Positions 33,387 through 42,658 of a DNA stretch of 44,912 bases are shown piece after piece; the first letter of the stretch is position 1, and every line of letters starts with the position of its first letter. The stretch is from Microcystis viridis FACHB-1342. GTDB taxonomy: Bacteria > Cyanobacteriota > Cyanobacteriia > Cyanobacteriales > Microcystaceae. The position numbers and the translations under genes are program-made. Under the pieces are notes generated by a model, which saw only the letters and a program-made list of their open reading frames with translations, made no database searches and was not told the origin of the DNA. The stretch covers positions 1 to 44,912 of the forward strand of contig NZ_JACJSV010000040.1 of NCBI RefSeq assembly GCF_014698335.1, given 5' to 3'.

Positions 33387-34691
33387 ATGACCCTAGCGAC
33401 AAACATCAAAACCTCAAAATTCATCCCCACCTTTACCCGCTTGGTTTCTAAGGAAGGAGGGACTTCTTACCCCCTGAAAGCGCTGAATATCTGCGAAGAA
33501 ACCTTTGCCCCCCTAGAAGTGGACTACGATTACGACCTCATCCGTCGCACCGTTACCAGAGAAAGCATTCAAGCAGGTCCCAATTCCATCTGGCGCTATC
33601 GTTCCTTTTTGCCGGTGGAAAGTGAAAATCCTATCGATGTGGGTACGGGTATGACTCCCCTAGTTAAATCCCACCGTTTAGCCCGGCGCTTGGGTCTAAA
33701 AAATCTCTACATTAAAAATGATGCCGTCAATATGCCCACTCTCAGCTTCAAAGATAGAGTGGTATCCGTCGCCCTTACCCGGGCCAAAGAATTAGGTTTT
33801 ACTACCGTTTCCTGTGCTAGTACGGGAAATCTCGCCAATTCCACCGCCGCTATTGCTGCTCACGCCGGTTTAGACTGTTGTGTTTTCATTCCCTCCGATT
33901 TAGAAGCGGGTAAAATTCTTGGCACCCTAATCTATAATCCCACGGTAATGGCAGTTAAAGGCAATTACGATCAAGTTAACCGTCTCTGTTCAGAAGTGGG
34001 CAATACCTACGGTTGGGGTTTTGTCAACATCAATCTGCGTCCCTACTATTCCGAAGGTTCCAAAACTTTAGGCTTTGAGGTGGCTGAACAATTAGGCTGG
34101 AAACTCCCCGACCATATTGTCGCACCTTTAGCCAGTGGTTCCCTCTTTACCAAGATTTATAAAGGCTTCCAAGAATTCGTCAAAGTCGGTTTGGTGGCAG
34201 ATAAAGCAGTGCGTTTTAGTGGCGCTCAAGCGGAGGGTTGTTCCCCCATTGCCCAAGCTTTCAAGGAAGGACGGGATTTTGTCGCCCCAGTTAAACCCAA
34301 TACTATCGCCAAATCGATCGCTATTGGTAATCCCGCCGATGGTGTTTATGCCCTTGATATTGCCCGTAAAACCGGCGGTAATATTGAATCCGTCACCGAT
34401 GCCGAAATTATCGAAGGTATTAAACTTTTGGCAGAAACGGAGGGCATTTTCACGGAAACCGCAGGCGGTACAACCATCGCCGTCTTGAAAAAATTAGTAG
34501 AAGCGGGTAAAATCGACCCTGAAGAAACCACAGTTGTTTATATCACTGGTAATGGTCTAAAAACCCAAGAAGCGGTACAGGGTTATATCGGTGAACCCCT
34601 GTTAATCGAACCGAAATTAGAAAGCTTTGAACGGGCCCTGGAACGTTCCCGCACCCTCGAACGCCTCGAATGGCAACAGGTTCTCGTCTAG
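33387..34691 (+). CDS. thrC: Threonine synthase
   Basis: 434 residues. PLP enzyme that turns O-phosphohomoserine into threonine. Seen: the Schiff-base Lys in MPTLSFKDRVVSVALTRAKE, SCASTGNLANSTAAIAAHAG, the APLASGSLFTKIYKG loop, and TETAGGTTIAVLKKLVEAG near the C-terminus. The preceding block NPIDVGTGMTPLVKSHRLAR is also typical. The ATG at 33387 is correctly spaced from an AGGAAA sequence. The small MoaD/ThiS-type gene follows about 100 bases later on the same strand. ilvA, which uses its product, is in the same window but 13 kb away and not linked. Confidence 0.97.
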   Translation: MTLATNIKTSKFIPTFTRLVSKEGGTSYPLKALNICEETFAPLEVDYDYDLIRRTVTRESIQAGPNSIWRYRSFLPVESENPIDVGTGMTPLVKSHRLARRLGLKNLYIKNDAVNMPTLSFKDRVVSVALTRAKELGFTTVSCASTGNLANSTAAIAAHAGLDCCVFIPSDLEAGKILGTLIYNPTVMAVKGNYDQVNRLCSEVGNTYGWGFVNINLRPYYSEGSKTLGFEVAEQLGWKLPDHIVAPLASGSLFTKIYKGFQEFVKVGLVADKAVRFSGAQAEGCSPIAQAFKEGRDFVAPVKPNTIAKSIAIGNPADGVYALDIARKTGGNIESVTDAEIIEGIKLLAETEGIFTETAGGTTIAVLKKLVEAGKIDPEETTVVYITGNGLKTQEAVQGYIGEPLLIEPKLESFERALERSRTLERLEWQQVLV

Positions 34692-34797
34692 AATTGATGT
34701 TCGGGGATGATGGGGCGATTATCCCCTTGCCTCATCTCCACAAGCAATTTAAATTTGCGCGCAGCTTACTGTCCTTTCCACTTTTTCCTTGATATCT

Positions 34798-35073
34798 ATG
34801 GCCGTAAAAGTTCTCATTCCTACTCCCCTGCAAAAATTTACAGAAAATAAGGCTACCATCGAGTGTAGTGCTAGTAGTGTCGGTGATTTAATCGAATCCT
34901 TAGAAGCAAGTTTCCCCGGTATTAAGGCCCGCTTATGCGATGAAGAGGGCGCACCCCGGCGCTTTTTAAATTTCTACGTCAACAGTGAAGATATTCGCTT
35001 CCTCGATGGGACAAAAACTCCCTTAAAAGATGGCGATGAAGTCAGTATCGTTCCTGCGGTGGCTGGAGGTTAA
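34798..35073 (+). CDS. MoaD/ThiS-type sulfur-carrier (ubiquitin-like) protein
   Basis: 91 residues. Beta-grasp family: [18 protein letters not shown] at the start, a middle block [20 protein letters not shown] and the C-terminal [10 protein letters not shown] ending in Gly-Gly, where the thiocarboxylate or conjugate is made. I prefer the ATG at 34798; a TTG three codons upstream is possible. It is often seen close to thrC in cyanobacteria (general knowledge, not checked). Whether it serves molybdopterin, cysteine or another sulfur path is not clear from the sequence. A hairpin with a T-run follows at 35112. Confidence 0.9.
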   Translation: MAVKVLIPTPLQKFTENKATIECSASSVGDLIESLEASFPGIKARLCDEEGAPRRFLNFYVNSEDIRFLDGTKTPLKDGDEVSIVPAVAGG

Positions 35074-35111
35074 CCTCCCCATAAGTTTGTTTTCCGTCAA
35101 TTGTAATTAAA

Positions 35112-35143
35112 CCCCTAGAAAGTGATGTTTTCTGGGGGCTTTT
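35112..35143 (+). terminator. Terminator after the MoaD-like gene
   Basis: CCCCTAGAAA (35112-35121) pairs with TTTTCTGGGGG (one G-U pair; about 35128-35138) and is followed by CTTTTC. It lies 39 bases after the Gly-Gly stop and is placed to end the thrC and MoaD transcript. Confidence 0.7.
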
Positions 35144-35161
35144 CTTCAGGTAAGTTTTAGT

Positions 35162-35378
35162 TAGGGTTTGCTGAATAAATTTGAAATGTAGGCAAAGTAA
35201 AGGTTTTGGGGCTTTTCTCGCTCCCACAGGTGCAAGATTTTGAGAGAATCGTCGTTCAAAACCTTGCGTCTTCATCGGTCCGCGTCCTGTAGGGGCGAAG
35301 CATTCGGACAATAACCTATCGGTGAAAAGGTAGATTTTCTATCCGAATGCTTCGCCCCTACTTATTCAGCAAACCCTA
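35162..35378. repeat. MITE-like element, family 2, copy 2, with perfect ends
   Basis: 217 bases with perfect 17-base inverted ends, TAGGGTTTGCTGAATAA at 35162-35178 and its reverse complement at 35362-35378. Inside, GTAGGGGCGAAGCATTCGG (35289-35307) and its perfect reverse complement (35343-35361) form a 19-pair stem. It shares most of its sequence with 7721-7935. TAGTTAGGG stands on both sides of the boundary (35157 and 35377), so the exact target duplication is hard to define. No transposase frame. Confidence 0.9.
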
Positions 35379-35462
35379 GTTAGGGTTGCCAGAAAAACCT
35401 AATCTTTGTGTCCTTTGTGCCTTTGTGGTTGTTCATATTATTATAAGCTGAGACACATTTGG

Positions 35463-35930
35463 TCAATTGCCATAGAAGTTCTCATCTAAGATTTGCTCTG
35501 GCAAGAAAGGACAAATTTGAGGATAATCATTTTCTGGGGGAATCCGAACACCAAATTGAGCAAGTTTCCCTTCCTTAATTGCCACTTGACGAGCATCTGG
35601 ATAAGCTTCTCGAATAGCAGTTTCTAGATAGGATTTCAGGGAAGGTGTATTGCGTAAGTTTTTCTCAATTCGCTGGCGATGCTCAATAATAGAACAATAC
35701 CAGCTATCCTTCATTGATGGCGGTGCGTCCTGCTGTACTTTTAATTTGAGCAAATGAGCTAAAAGAATCATCAAATTACTTTCTAAAGTTCTTTTTTCCG
35801 ATTTTCCCAACTCGGTTAACTCCTCAATTAAGTTATCAGTATCCAGCGCAGCAAATTCCCGCTTCTGTAGGTGGCTAATTGTTGTTGCGAGCCACAATTG
35901 AAAATCTTGTTCGTAGAGAGTTTTGGACAT
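35463..35930 (-). CDS. DUF29 family protein, second copy
   Basis: 155 residues, on the minus strand. Seen: YEQDFQLWLATTISHLQKRE at the start, TDNLIEELTELGKSEKRTL and LLAHLLKLKVQQ, the DUF29 pattern, and a distinct C-terminal end (PENDYPQICPFLPEQ). It is related to, but clearly different from, the gene at 7262. Function is unknown. A MITE of family 2 lies just past its 3' end, like the one past the first DUF29 gene. Confidence 0.9.
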   Translation of the reverse strand: MSKTLYEQDFQLWLATTISHLQKREFAALDTDNLIEELTELGKSEKRTLESNLMILLAHLLKLKVQQDAPPSMKDSWYCSIIEHRQRIEKNLRNTPSLKSYLETAIREAYPDARQVAIKEGKLAQFGVRIPPENDYPQICPFLPEQILDENFYGN

Positions 35931-36051
35931 AGCGATAAGTTGTTCCTTCGAGTCAATAACTGCACTGATAACTAAGCGGCTACAATTCTCAAGGCGTTAC
36001 TAATTTCTAGCTTCCCTTGTAGTTTACCAAAAAATCACCTAAAATGGAAAC

Positions 36052-36145
36052 TAAGTAGGTAGGCGTTAAAAATTATCAGATGCCCCCCTTATTAAGGGGG
36101 GACTAAGGGGGGATCGGCACCCCCCTTATTAAGGGGGGATCGAAC
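36052..36145. repeat. 29-base dispersed repeat with GGGGGG/CCCCCC hairpins
   Basis: TAAGTAGGTAGGCGTTAAAA at 36052 starts a 29-base sequence found exactly (reversed) at 24473-24501 and with one mismatch at 28385-28413. It is followed by two CCCCCCTTATTAAGGGGGG hairpins (36084-36102 and 36120-36138). The element lies upstream of the MmeI-like gene. The rest of 35931-36271 is AT-rich, with no gene. Confidence 0.85.
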
Positions 36146-36271
36146 CTAAAATTTATCTTCAATTTAATTATAACCAGCTACTTATCTGTATCCCTTGCTG
36201 ACTGCATCTGGCTCCCTACACCATTTTCTACTATCTTTGAGCAAACCGGCGAAAGATAAGGAGTTAAAACT

Positions 36272-39031
36272 ATGCCTTTAAGTTGGAATGAAATTAAAAA
36301 TCGCGCCATCGCTTTTCAAAAAGAGTGGGAAGGAGAGACTTCAGAAAAAGCAGAATCTCAATCTTTTTGGAATGATTTTTTTAATGTCTTTGGCATTTCA
36401 CGGCGTAGGGTAGCCAGTTTTGAGCAACCGATAAAAAAAGCCGATAATAAACAGGGTTTTATTGATTTACTCTGGAAAGGAACGATTTTAGTTGAGCATA
36501 AATCGAAGGGGAAAGATTTAGAAAAAGCCACACAACAGGCTAAGGATTATTTTCCCAATTTAAAGGAACATGAGTTACCGCGTTATATTTTAGTCTCGGA
36601 TTTTCAACGGTTTAAATTATATGATTTAGATTCGGGCAATCAATGGGAATTTGAATTAAGTAATTTTGTTGATAATGTTCATTTATTTGATTTTATTGCT
36701 GGTTACGAAAAGCGAGTTTATAAAGACGAAGATCCCGTCAATATTCAAGCGGCCGAGTTAATGGGAAAACTTCATGATTGCCTCAAAGAAATTGGTTATA
36801 TGGGGCATAATTTAGAAGTTTATCTAGTGCGTTTATTATTTTGTTTATTTGCCGATGATACTGGTATTTTTAATAAGGGGATTTTCTGGGAATATATCGA
36901 TTTACATACCAAAGAAGATGGCAGTGATTTGGCGATGCACATCGCTTATATTTTTCAGGTTTTGAATACACCAGAAGAAAAAAGATTAAAAAATCTCGAT
37001 GAAAATTTAACTCAATTTCCCTACATAAATGGCAAGTTATTTGAGGAGTCATTACCCCTAGCGGCTTTTGATAGCAAGATGCGAGTCATGTTATTAGAAG
37101 CTTGTGCTTTTGATTGGGGAAAAATTTCCCCTGCTATTTTTGGCTCTATGTTTCAAGCGGTAATGAATCCAAAAGAGCGACGCAATTTAGGGGCGCATTA
37201 TACCTCCGAGAAAAATATTCAAAAGGTGATTAAACCGTTATTTTTAGATGATTTACACAGAGAATTTGAGAAGGTTAAAGGCAATCGCAATAAATTACTA
37301 GAATTTCAGAAAAAGATTGCTAATTTATATTTTCTCGATCCTGCCTGTGGTTGCGGCAACTTTTTAATTATTACCTATCGAGAGTTACGAGATTTAGAGA
37401 TTTTGGTATTACAAGAGTTAGATAAATTAGATAAAACGGGGCAGTTGGTAACAGATATTAGTACCATTATTCAGGTAGATGTCAATCAGTTTGCAGGTAT
37501 TGAATACGATGAGTTTGCGGTGAGGGTGGCTGAGGTGGCAATGTGGTTAATTGATCATCAGATGAATATTAAAGTTAGTAATACTTTTGGTCAGTATTTT
37601 GTGCGTTTACCATTAAAGAAAGCGGCGAAAATTGTTCATGGAAATGCTTTGCGGATTGATTGGGAGGAAGTTATCTCAAAAGAGAAGCTCAATTTTATTT
37701 TAGGTAATCCTCCTTTTGTGGGGCATCATTACCAAAATTTTGATCAAAAAGAAGACTTAAAGCTAGTTCTTGATAAAATCATTGGATCAGGGGTTATGGA
37801 TTATGTATCAGCATGGTTTTATAAATCTGCTCAATTTATTCAAAACACAAAAATTAAGGTGGGATTAGTGGCGACTAATTCTATTTCTCAAGGGGAACAA
37901 TCATCTATCTTATGGAATGTTTTAATAAACGAATTTAATATCAGTATTCATTTTGCTCATAGAACTTTCAAATGGAGTAATGAAGCTAAAGGTAATGCTG
38001 CGGTTCATTGTGTGATTATTGGATTTGCTAGTTTTGAAGCTAATGAAAAATATCTATTCGACTATCAGACTATAACCAGTGAGCCGCTTTTAATAAAAGC
38101 CAAAAATATTAATCCTTACTTAATCAATGCAAACAATATTTTGGTTTTTAATCGAAAATATCCTCTCTGTAATGTCCCTAATATGATGTATGGAAATAAG
38201 CCAACAGATGGAGGTAATTTTATTTTATCTGAAGAAGAAAAAAATACTCTTGTCTCAAAAAATACTTTGGTAATTAAATTTATTAGACCTTTTATTAGTG
38301 CTAGAGAATTTTTAAATGGTGGCAAAAAATGGTGTTTGTGGCTACTCGATATTAAACCAAATGAACTCAAGAATATACCTGAAATTTTGGAGCGTGTGGA
38401 AGCCGTGAAACAATTCAGGTCAAAAAGTATTGCAGCTTCAACCCGGAACTATTCTTATCATTGTTTATTTCGACAAATAACGCAACCAAAATCAGACTAT
38501 ATTCTTGTACCTAGAACTACGTCAGAAAATAGAAAATACATTCCCATTGGCTTTTTTACTGCTGATAATATCGTAAGTGATACTTGTCAGTCTATTCCGA
38601 ACGGCGATTTATATTTATTTGGTATCTTAACTTCAGAAATGCACATGGCATGGGTTAAATATGTTTGCGGAAGATTAAAAAGCGATTATCGCTACTCAAA
38701 AGATATTGTTTATAATAATTTTCCTTTTCCAGAAAATATCACCGACAAACAAAAACAAACCGTCGAAACTTGCGCTCAAGCTGTGCTAGATACTAGGGTA
38801 AAATATCCTGATAGTAGCCTTGCGGATTTATACGATCCTTTAACCATGCCTCCCCACTTGCTCAAAGCTCACCAAAAACTTGACAAAGCTGTTGATTTGT
38901 GTTATCGTCCCCAACCCTTTACCAGTGAATTAAACCGTATTGAATACCTTTTTGAACTCTATGAAAAATTAACCGCTCCCCTACTCCCTACCAGCAAACA
39001 AAAACCCTCGAAAAGAAAAAATCCTCAATAA
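36272..39031 (+). CDS. MmeI-like type IIL restriction-modification enzyme (nuclease and methyltransferase in one chain)
   Basis: 919 residues. N-terminal PD-(D/E)XK nuclease: GFIDLLWKGTILVEHKSKGK with Asp65, Glu75 and Lys77. A helical connector follows, then the adenine methyltransferase with motif I FLDPACGCGNFLI (about 354-366) and motif IV GNPPF (about 478-482), and a C-terminal target-recognition region. The layout, length and N-terminal sequence (MPLSWNEIKNRAIAFQKEWE) fit MmeI-type enzymes, which both cut and methylate and need no partner. All key residues are present, so it should be active. Codon use is more AT-rich than in the core genes, suggesting transfer. The specificity cannot be read from the sequence. 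Confidence 0.93.
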   Translation: MPLSWNEIKNRAIAFQKEWEGETSEKAESQSFWNDFFNVFGISRRRVASFEQPIKKADNKQGFIDLLWKGTILVEHKSKGKDLEKATQQAKDYFPNLKEHELPRYILVSDFQRFKLYDLDSGNQWEFELSNFVDNVHLFDFIAGYEKRVYKDEDPVNIQAAELMGKLHDCLKEIGYMGHNLEVYLVRLLFCLFADDTGIFNKGIFWEYIDLHTKEDGSDLAMHIAYIFQVLNTPEEKRLKNLDENLTQFPYINGKLFEESLPLAAFDSKMRVMLLEACAFDWGKISPAIFGSMFQAVMNPKERRNLGAHYTSEKNIQKVIKPLFLDDLHREFEKVKGNRNKLLEFQKKIANLYFLDPACGCGNFLIITYRELRDLEILVLQELDKLDKTGQLVTDISTIIQVDVNQFAGIEYDEFAVRVAEVAMWLIDHQMNIKVSNTFGQYFVRLPLKKAAKIVHGNALRIDWEEVISKEKLNFILGNPPFVGHHYQNFDQKEDLKLVLDKIIGSGVMDYVSAWFYKSAQFIQNTKIKVGLVATNSISQGEQSSILWNVLINEFNISIHFAHRTFKWSNEAKGNAAVHCVIIGFASFEANEKYLFDYQTITSEPLLIKAKNINPYLINANNILVFNRKYPLCNVPNMMYGNKPTDGGNFILSEEEKNTLVSKNTLVIKFIRPFISAREFLNGGKKWCLWLLDIKPNELKNIPEILERVEAVKQFRSKSIAASTRNYSYHCLFRQITQPKSDYILVPRTTSENRKYIPIGFFTADNIVSDTCQSIPNGDLYLFGILTSEMHMAWVKYVCGRLKSDYRYSKDIVYNNFPFPENITDKQKQTVETCAQAVLDTRVKYPDSSLADLYDPLTMPPHLLKAHQKLDKAVDLCYRPQPFTSELNRIEYLFELYEKLTAPLLPTSKQKPSKRKNPQ

Positions 39032-39039
39032 CGAAGAAA

Positions 39040-39190
39040 GGAGACAGGAGACTCCGAGACAGGAGATTATTTTTATTTATTCTCCCCATTTCCCCGCACC
39101 CCACACCCCACACCCCACTTCCCCATCACCCCATTTCCCCATCACCCCACACCCCACACCCCACACCCCACACCCCACACCCCATCACCC
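39040..39190. repeat. Inverted copy of the TGTGGGG heptamer element
   Basis: CCCCACA heptamers (39089-39187) with GCACCCCACAC and CACCCCATTTCCCC insertions, preceded by AGGAGATTATTTTTATTTAT, the reverse complement of the right flank seen at 31450 and 32892. GAGACAGGAGACTCCGAGAC lies at its left. The element fills the space between the MmeI-like gene and aspC together with about 120 bases of presumed promoter. Confidence 0.85.
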
Positions 39191-39314
39191 CATTCCCATC
39201 CCTAAGCGCCGCAATTCCGGAGATTATATAAAAAAACACCCAGAACAATCGGGGTGATGGACAATACTAAAGGTTGTGTAGGTCATCAGAAAAGCCCTGT
39301 CAGGGTAAAATACT

Positions 39315-40478
39315 ATGAAACTAGCGTCACGAGTCAATCAAGTCACCCCCTCCCTTACCCTAGCTATCGACTCTCTGGCCAAGGAAATGAAGAAAAACGG
39401 CGAAGATGTCTGTAGTTTTAGCGCCGGGGAGCCAGATTTCGACACACCCACTCACATCAGAGCTGCCGCGAAAAAGGCCCTCGATGAGGGAAAAACTCGC
39501 TACGGACCGGCTGCCGGGGAAGCGGGGTTAAGAAAAGCCATCGCCGAGAAATTGCTGCGGGATAATCAACTAGCATACAATGCCGATAATGTCATCGTCA
39601 CCAATGGCGGTAAACAGTCTCTCTACAATCTAATCATGGCGTTAATTGAAGCGGGGGACGAAGTAATTATTCCCGCACCCTACTGGTTGAGTTATCCTGA
39701 AATGGTGACGTTAGCGGGAGGAACATCGGTTATCGTCAATACTAGCCTAGAGAATCAGTATAAAATCACCCCCGAACAGCTAGAAGCGGCAATTACACCG
39801 AAAACTAAATTATTTGTTCTCAATTCCCCCTCTAATCCCACCGGTATTGTCTATACTCCCGAAGAAATCGCAGCTTTAGCAAAAATTGTGGTTGAAAAGG
39901 ATATTTTAGTGGTTTCTGACGAAATCTACGAGAAAATCCTCTACGATGGCGCAATTCACCGCAGTATCGCTTCTTTTGGTCCGGAAATCTTTCAGCGCAG
40001 TATTATTAGTAATGGTTTTGCTAAAGCTTTCTCGATGACGGGGTGGCGCGTCGGTTATGTGGCAGCACCGGTGGAAATTGTCAAAGCTATGACTAAGATC
40101 CAAGGTCATAGTACCTCTAATGTCTGCACTTTTGCCCAATACGGTGCGATCGCTGCTTTAGAGAGTCCCCAAGATTGCATCGAGGAAATGGTCAAAGCTT
40201 TTAGCGAGCGCCGACAGTATATTTTAGAACGAGTGCGATCGCTCCCTGGACTCAATTGTCCTACTCCCAACGGTGCTTTTTATGTGTTTATCGATATTAG
40301 TCAAACTGGTTTAAAATCCCGGGATTTTTGTCAGAAACTCCTCGAAACCCAAAAAGTGGCTGCTATCCCCGGTATTGCTTTCGGTGCTGATGATTGTATT
40401 CGTCTTTCCTATGCTACAGACCTAAAGACGATTGAAAAAGGATTCGATCGCATTGATCAGTTTATCGGTACTTTGTAG
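39315..40478 (+). CDS. aspC: Aspartate aminotransferase, class I/II
   Basis: 387 residues. Interconverts aspartate and 2-oxoglutarate with oxaloacetate and glutamate. Seen: [63 protein letters not shown], and the PLP Lys at about 237 in [16 protein letters not shown]; near the end [10 protein letters not shown] holds the substrate carboxylate Arg. This is the type I-gamma (Thermus-like) aspartate aminotransferase pattern. A clear terminator follows at 40498. It is not closely similar to the aminotransferase at 13007. Confidence 0.93.
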   Translation: MKLASRVNQVTPSLTLAIDSLAKEMKKNGEDVCSFSAGEPDFDTPTHIRAAAKKALDEGKTRYGPAAGEAGLRKAIAEKLLRDNQLAYNADNVIVTNGGKQSLYNLIMALIEAGDEVIIPAPYWLSYPEMVTLAGGTSVIVNTSLENQYKITPEQLEAAITPKTKLFVLNSPSNPTGIVYTPEEIAALAKIVVEKDILVVSDEIYEKILYDGAIHRSIASFGPEIFQRSIISNGFAKAFSMTGWRVGYVAAPVEIVKAMTKIQGHSTSNVCTFAQYGAIAALESPQDCIEEMVKAFSERRQYILERVRSLPGLNCPTPNGAFYVFIDISQTGLKSRDFCQKLLETQKVAAIPGIAFGADDCIRLSYATDLKTIEKGFDRIDQFIGTL

Positions 40479-40497
40479 GATGATTACTGTGTCTGTT

Positions 40498-40524
40498 AGG
40501 GTGAATTTTGTTCGCCCTTTTTTT
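40498..40524 (+). terminator. Intrinsic terminator after aspC
   Basis: AGGGTGAA (40498-40505) pairs with TTCGCCCT (40511-40518), with one G-U pair and a five-base loop, followed by a run of seven Ts. It starts 20 bases after the aspC stop. Confidence 0.85.
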
Positions 40525-40567
40525 GGGTTTTAACAGCCAATTATCTGTAATTTCTAGAGGTATTAAG

Positions 40568-41326
40568 ATGAGTGGGATCAAGTTAGAAGATATTAGGGAA
40601 ATTACCAAGAATCCTCAAGGAAAAGGATATTTAATTATCTTTAATGATAACAGAGTAATTATTTTATATAAAAAAAGAACTATTGCTGCTTTGCTAACTC
40701 TGATTAGGTATGGAGAAGGTTGTGAGAGCGATCTAACTAATGCGACCAATAATTTGCAAGAGATAAAAACTATACTCAAGGGTAAAATTTCTGAAAATTT
40801 AATTCAAGATTCCTATGCTGATGCTAATAAACCCTTTAGCGAACTTTGAAATGAAGAGGGATTTAATTTTATTTATGCTCCCCCAGGACAAAAAAGATTA
40901 GGCAGTCAAAAATATATTTTAGATAGTTCCGATCATCAACGACTTTTTACCACTACTAAACCACCGATTAGAACACCTCCCTCATCCCTAATTCAGAGAA
41001 ATATCTTAGAACAACAAAAAAATAAATGTAATTTTTGTGGCTCAATTCTTAAAAAGAAAGAAAATATCAATCAAAATACCTATGCTAGGGATCGAGTGCG
41101 TTTAGTTTGGGATCATCGGATTCCCGTAGAAAAAGGTGGAAATAGTGCCGATGACAATTTTCAAGCTCTCTGCTTCTATTGTAATAAATGCAAATGGCAA
41201 ATCTGTAATCTTTGTAACTATGCTCCTGATAAATGTTCAGAATGTGTCTTAGCTTTTCCTGAAGTAACTAAGATTATTTTCCCCAGTCAAGAAAATATTG
41301 AAGACCGGCTAAATCGAGCTAATTAA
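40568..41326 (+). pseudogene. HNH endonuclease split by one in-frame TGA
   Basis: From the ATG at 40568 (MSGIKLEDIREITKNPQGKG; AGGT lies nine bases upstream) the frame runs 93 codons to a TGA at 40847-40849, then stays open in the same frame to a TAA at 41324. The second part begins NEEGFNFIYAPPGQKRLGSQ, continues with a zinc site CNFC, the HNH block WDHRIPVEKGGNSADDNFQA, and closes with CFYCNKCKWQICNLCN and CSEC. Together it would be a 252-residue HNH restriction-type nuclease; TGA probably replaced TGG (Trp). A separate product from the GTG at 41096 would lack the first Cys pair. It faces the C5-methyltransferase, overlapping by eight bases. Confidence 0.8.
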
Positions 41327-42359
41327 GTGATTTAGTAATATTTATACCAATATGTTTAATGACTGGGGGACAGACAGCGTTAGAAAGTTGTTTAATAGCA
41401 GCGGTGCGAGAAACAGGAAAATAATAATCATCGGGAAATCCCATTAATCTTTTTATTTCTAAGAGACTTAAATGTCTTCTTTCCTTGCTATACACTGGAA
41501 TCATGGCACCACCACCGCTAACACTAACCGCAAAAGTAGGAAAGGGTTTTTGGATAGAAATTGCTCGGATGCCACTAGATCTCATTTGATAAATACAATT
41601 ATCATAATCTACATTAACACTTGCCCTTTCAATACTTATTCTTGTTTTTGGCAGTTGAAAAGATAATTGTTCGGCAGTAATTCTGCCAGCATAATAATCA
41701 ATATACTGCTGCCATTTTTCCGATATGGGAATTGAATAATCCCCCGGAACAATAATTTTTTCAATACCTACTTCTGCATGGCAAGGTTGGGGAAATTGAA
41801 AGTTTTTAATTCCTAAATCCTTGCGAAAAGCCAATAAAAAAAAGCGAGGTCTTGATTGAGGAATTTGGAAATATTTACTATCGATAACTGCATAAAAAGC
41901 CAGATAATTTATTTCCTTTAACTGGATTAATATATCTTTTAATATCTGCCCTTTATTTAAGCGCAGGATATTACTAACATTTTCAAGAAAGATAACTTTA
42001 GGCTTTTTTTCATGGCAAATTCTGAGAATTTCCTGAATGGCTAGTCCGCGACTGTCTTGCCAACCTTTTTGTTGTCCTGCTCTGGAAAATGGCTGACAGG
42101 GAAATCCCCCACAAAAAACCTCAAAATCGGGAAGTAAGCTAGGAATTAAAGCTTCAACATCTTGCGGTTTCATGGATTCATGAAAATTGTGATTGTAGGT
42201 TTTCACACAATCTGGGTTATTTTCGTTGCTAAAAACACATTGCCAACCGATTTGTTCAAGACCGAGACGAAAGCCACCAATTCCCGCATAAAAATCGGCA
42301 AAAGTCAAGCGACTATGGGTAAAATTTTTGTTAGCTGGACGAATAGGTAACTCGTTCAT
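41319..42359 (-). CDS. DNA C5-cytosine methyltransferase
   Basis: 346 residues. Methylates cytosine within a recognition site. Seen: motif I FADFYAGIGGFRLGLEQIG (20-38), catalytic motif IV GGFPCQPFSRAG with Cys88, motif VI ENV (126-128), motif VIII QSRPR (168-172), and a closing motif IX/X block with QLSNAVCPPV. The target-recognition part lies between VIII and IX and cannot be decoded. Its 3' end overlaps the HNH nuclease frame, which points to a type II restriction-modification pair. With the nuclease broken, it would act as an orphan, protective methyltransferase. Confidence 0.95.
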   Translation of the reverse strand: MNELPIRPANKNFTHSRLTFADFYAGIGGFRLGLEQIGWQCVFSNENNPDCVKTYNHNFHESMKPQDVEALIPSLLPDFEVFCGGFPCQPFSRAGQQKGWQDSRGLAIQEILRICHEKKPKVIFLENVSNILRLNKGQILKDILIQLKEINYLAFYAVIDSKYFQIPQSRPRFFLLAFRKDLGIKNFQFPQPCHAEVGIEKIIVPGDYSIPISEKWQQYIDYYAGRITAEQLSFQLPKTRISIERASVNVDYDNCIYQMRSSGIRAISIQKPFPTFAVSVSGGGAMIPVYSKERRHLSLLEIKRLMGFPDDYYFPVSRTAAIKQLSNAVCPPVIKHIGINITKSLN

Positions 42360-42658
42360 AATGTTGATTGAATAACCGAGAGTCTTATCTATTTTCTCAG
42401 ATATTATTGTACTAGATGCCCAGGGGGACAGATGGACAGACAGGGGGAGAATGTGATTAACTTTCCCTAGGGGCTTTTGTTAAGTTACATTAAGCCCTAC
42501 AATAAAATTCCAGTGAGTTAGACGAAATTCACTCGATCGCTTGGTTTTATCTGCTCCTAGCTGAGATAGAGAAAAGATAGCGCACCGAGAAACAGAAAAC
42601 TTGAGCTACTCAAGCCTTCGTCAATACTGCCCTGTTATCCATCTTAAGTTATAACCTA

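Noticed and set aside
34135-34531. Open frames on both strands inside thrC, and similar ones inside uvrA, tldD, htrA and aspC
   Set aside because: They are shadows of well-identified genes in other frames.
40847-40849. TGA as selenocysteine or programmed read-through
   Set aside because: No hairpin of the SECIS type is evident after it and the position fits a Trp codon with one change; a simple nonsense mutation is enough.
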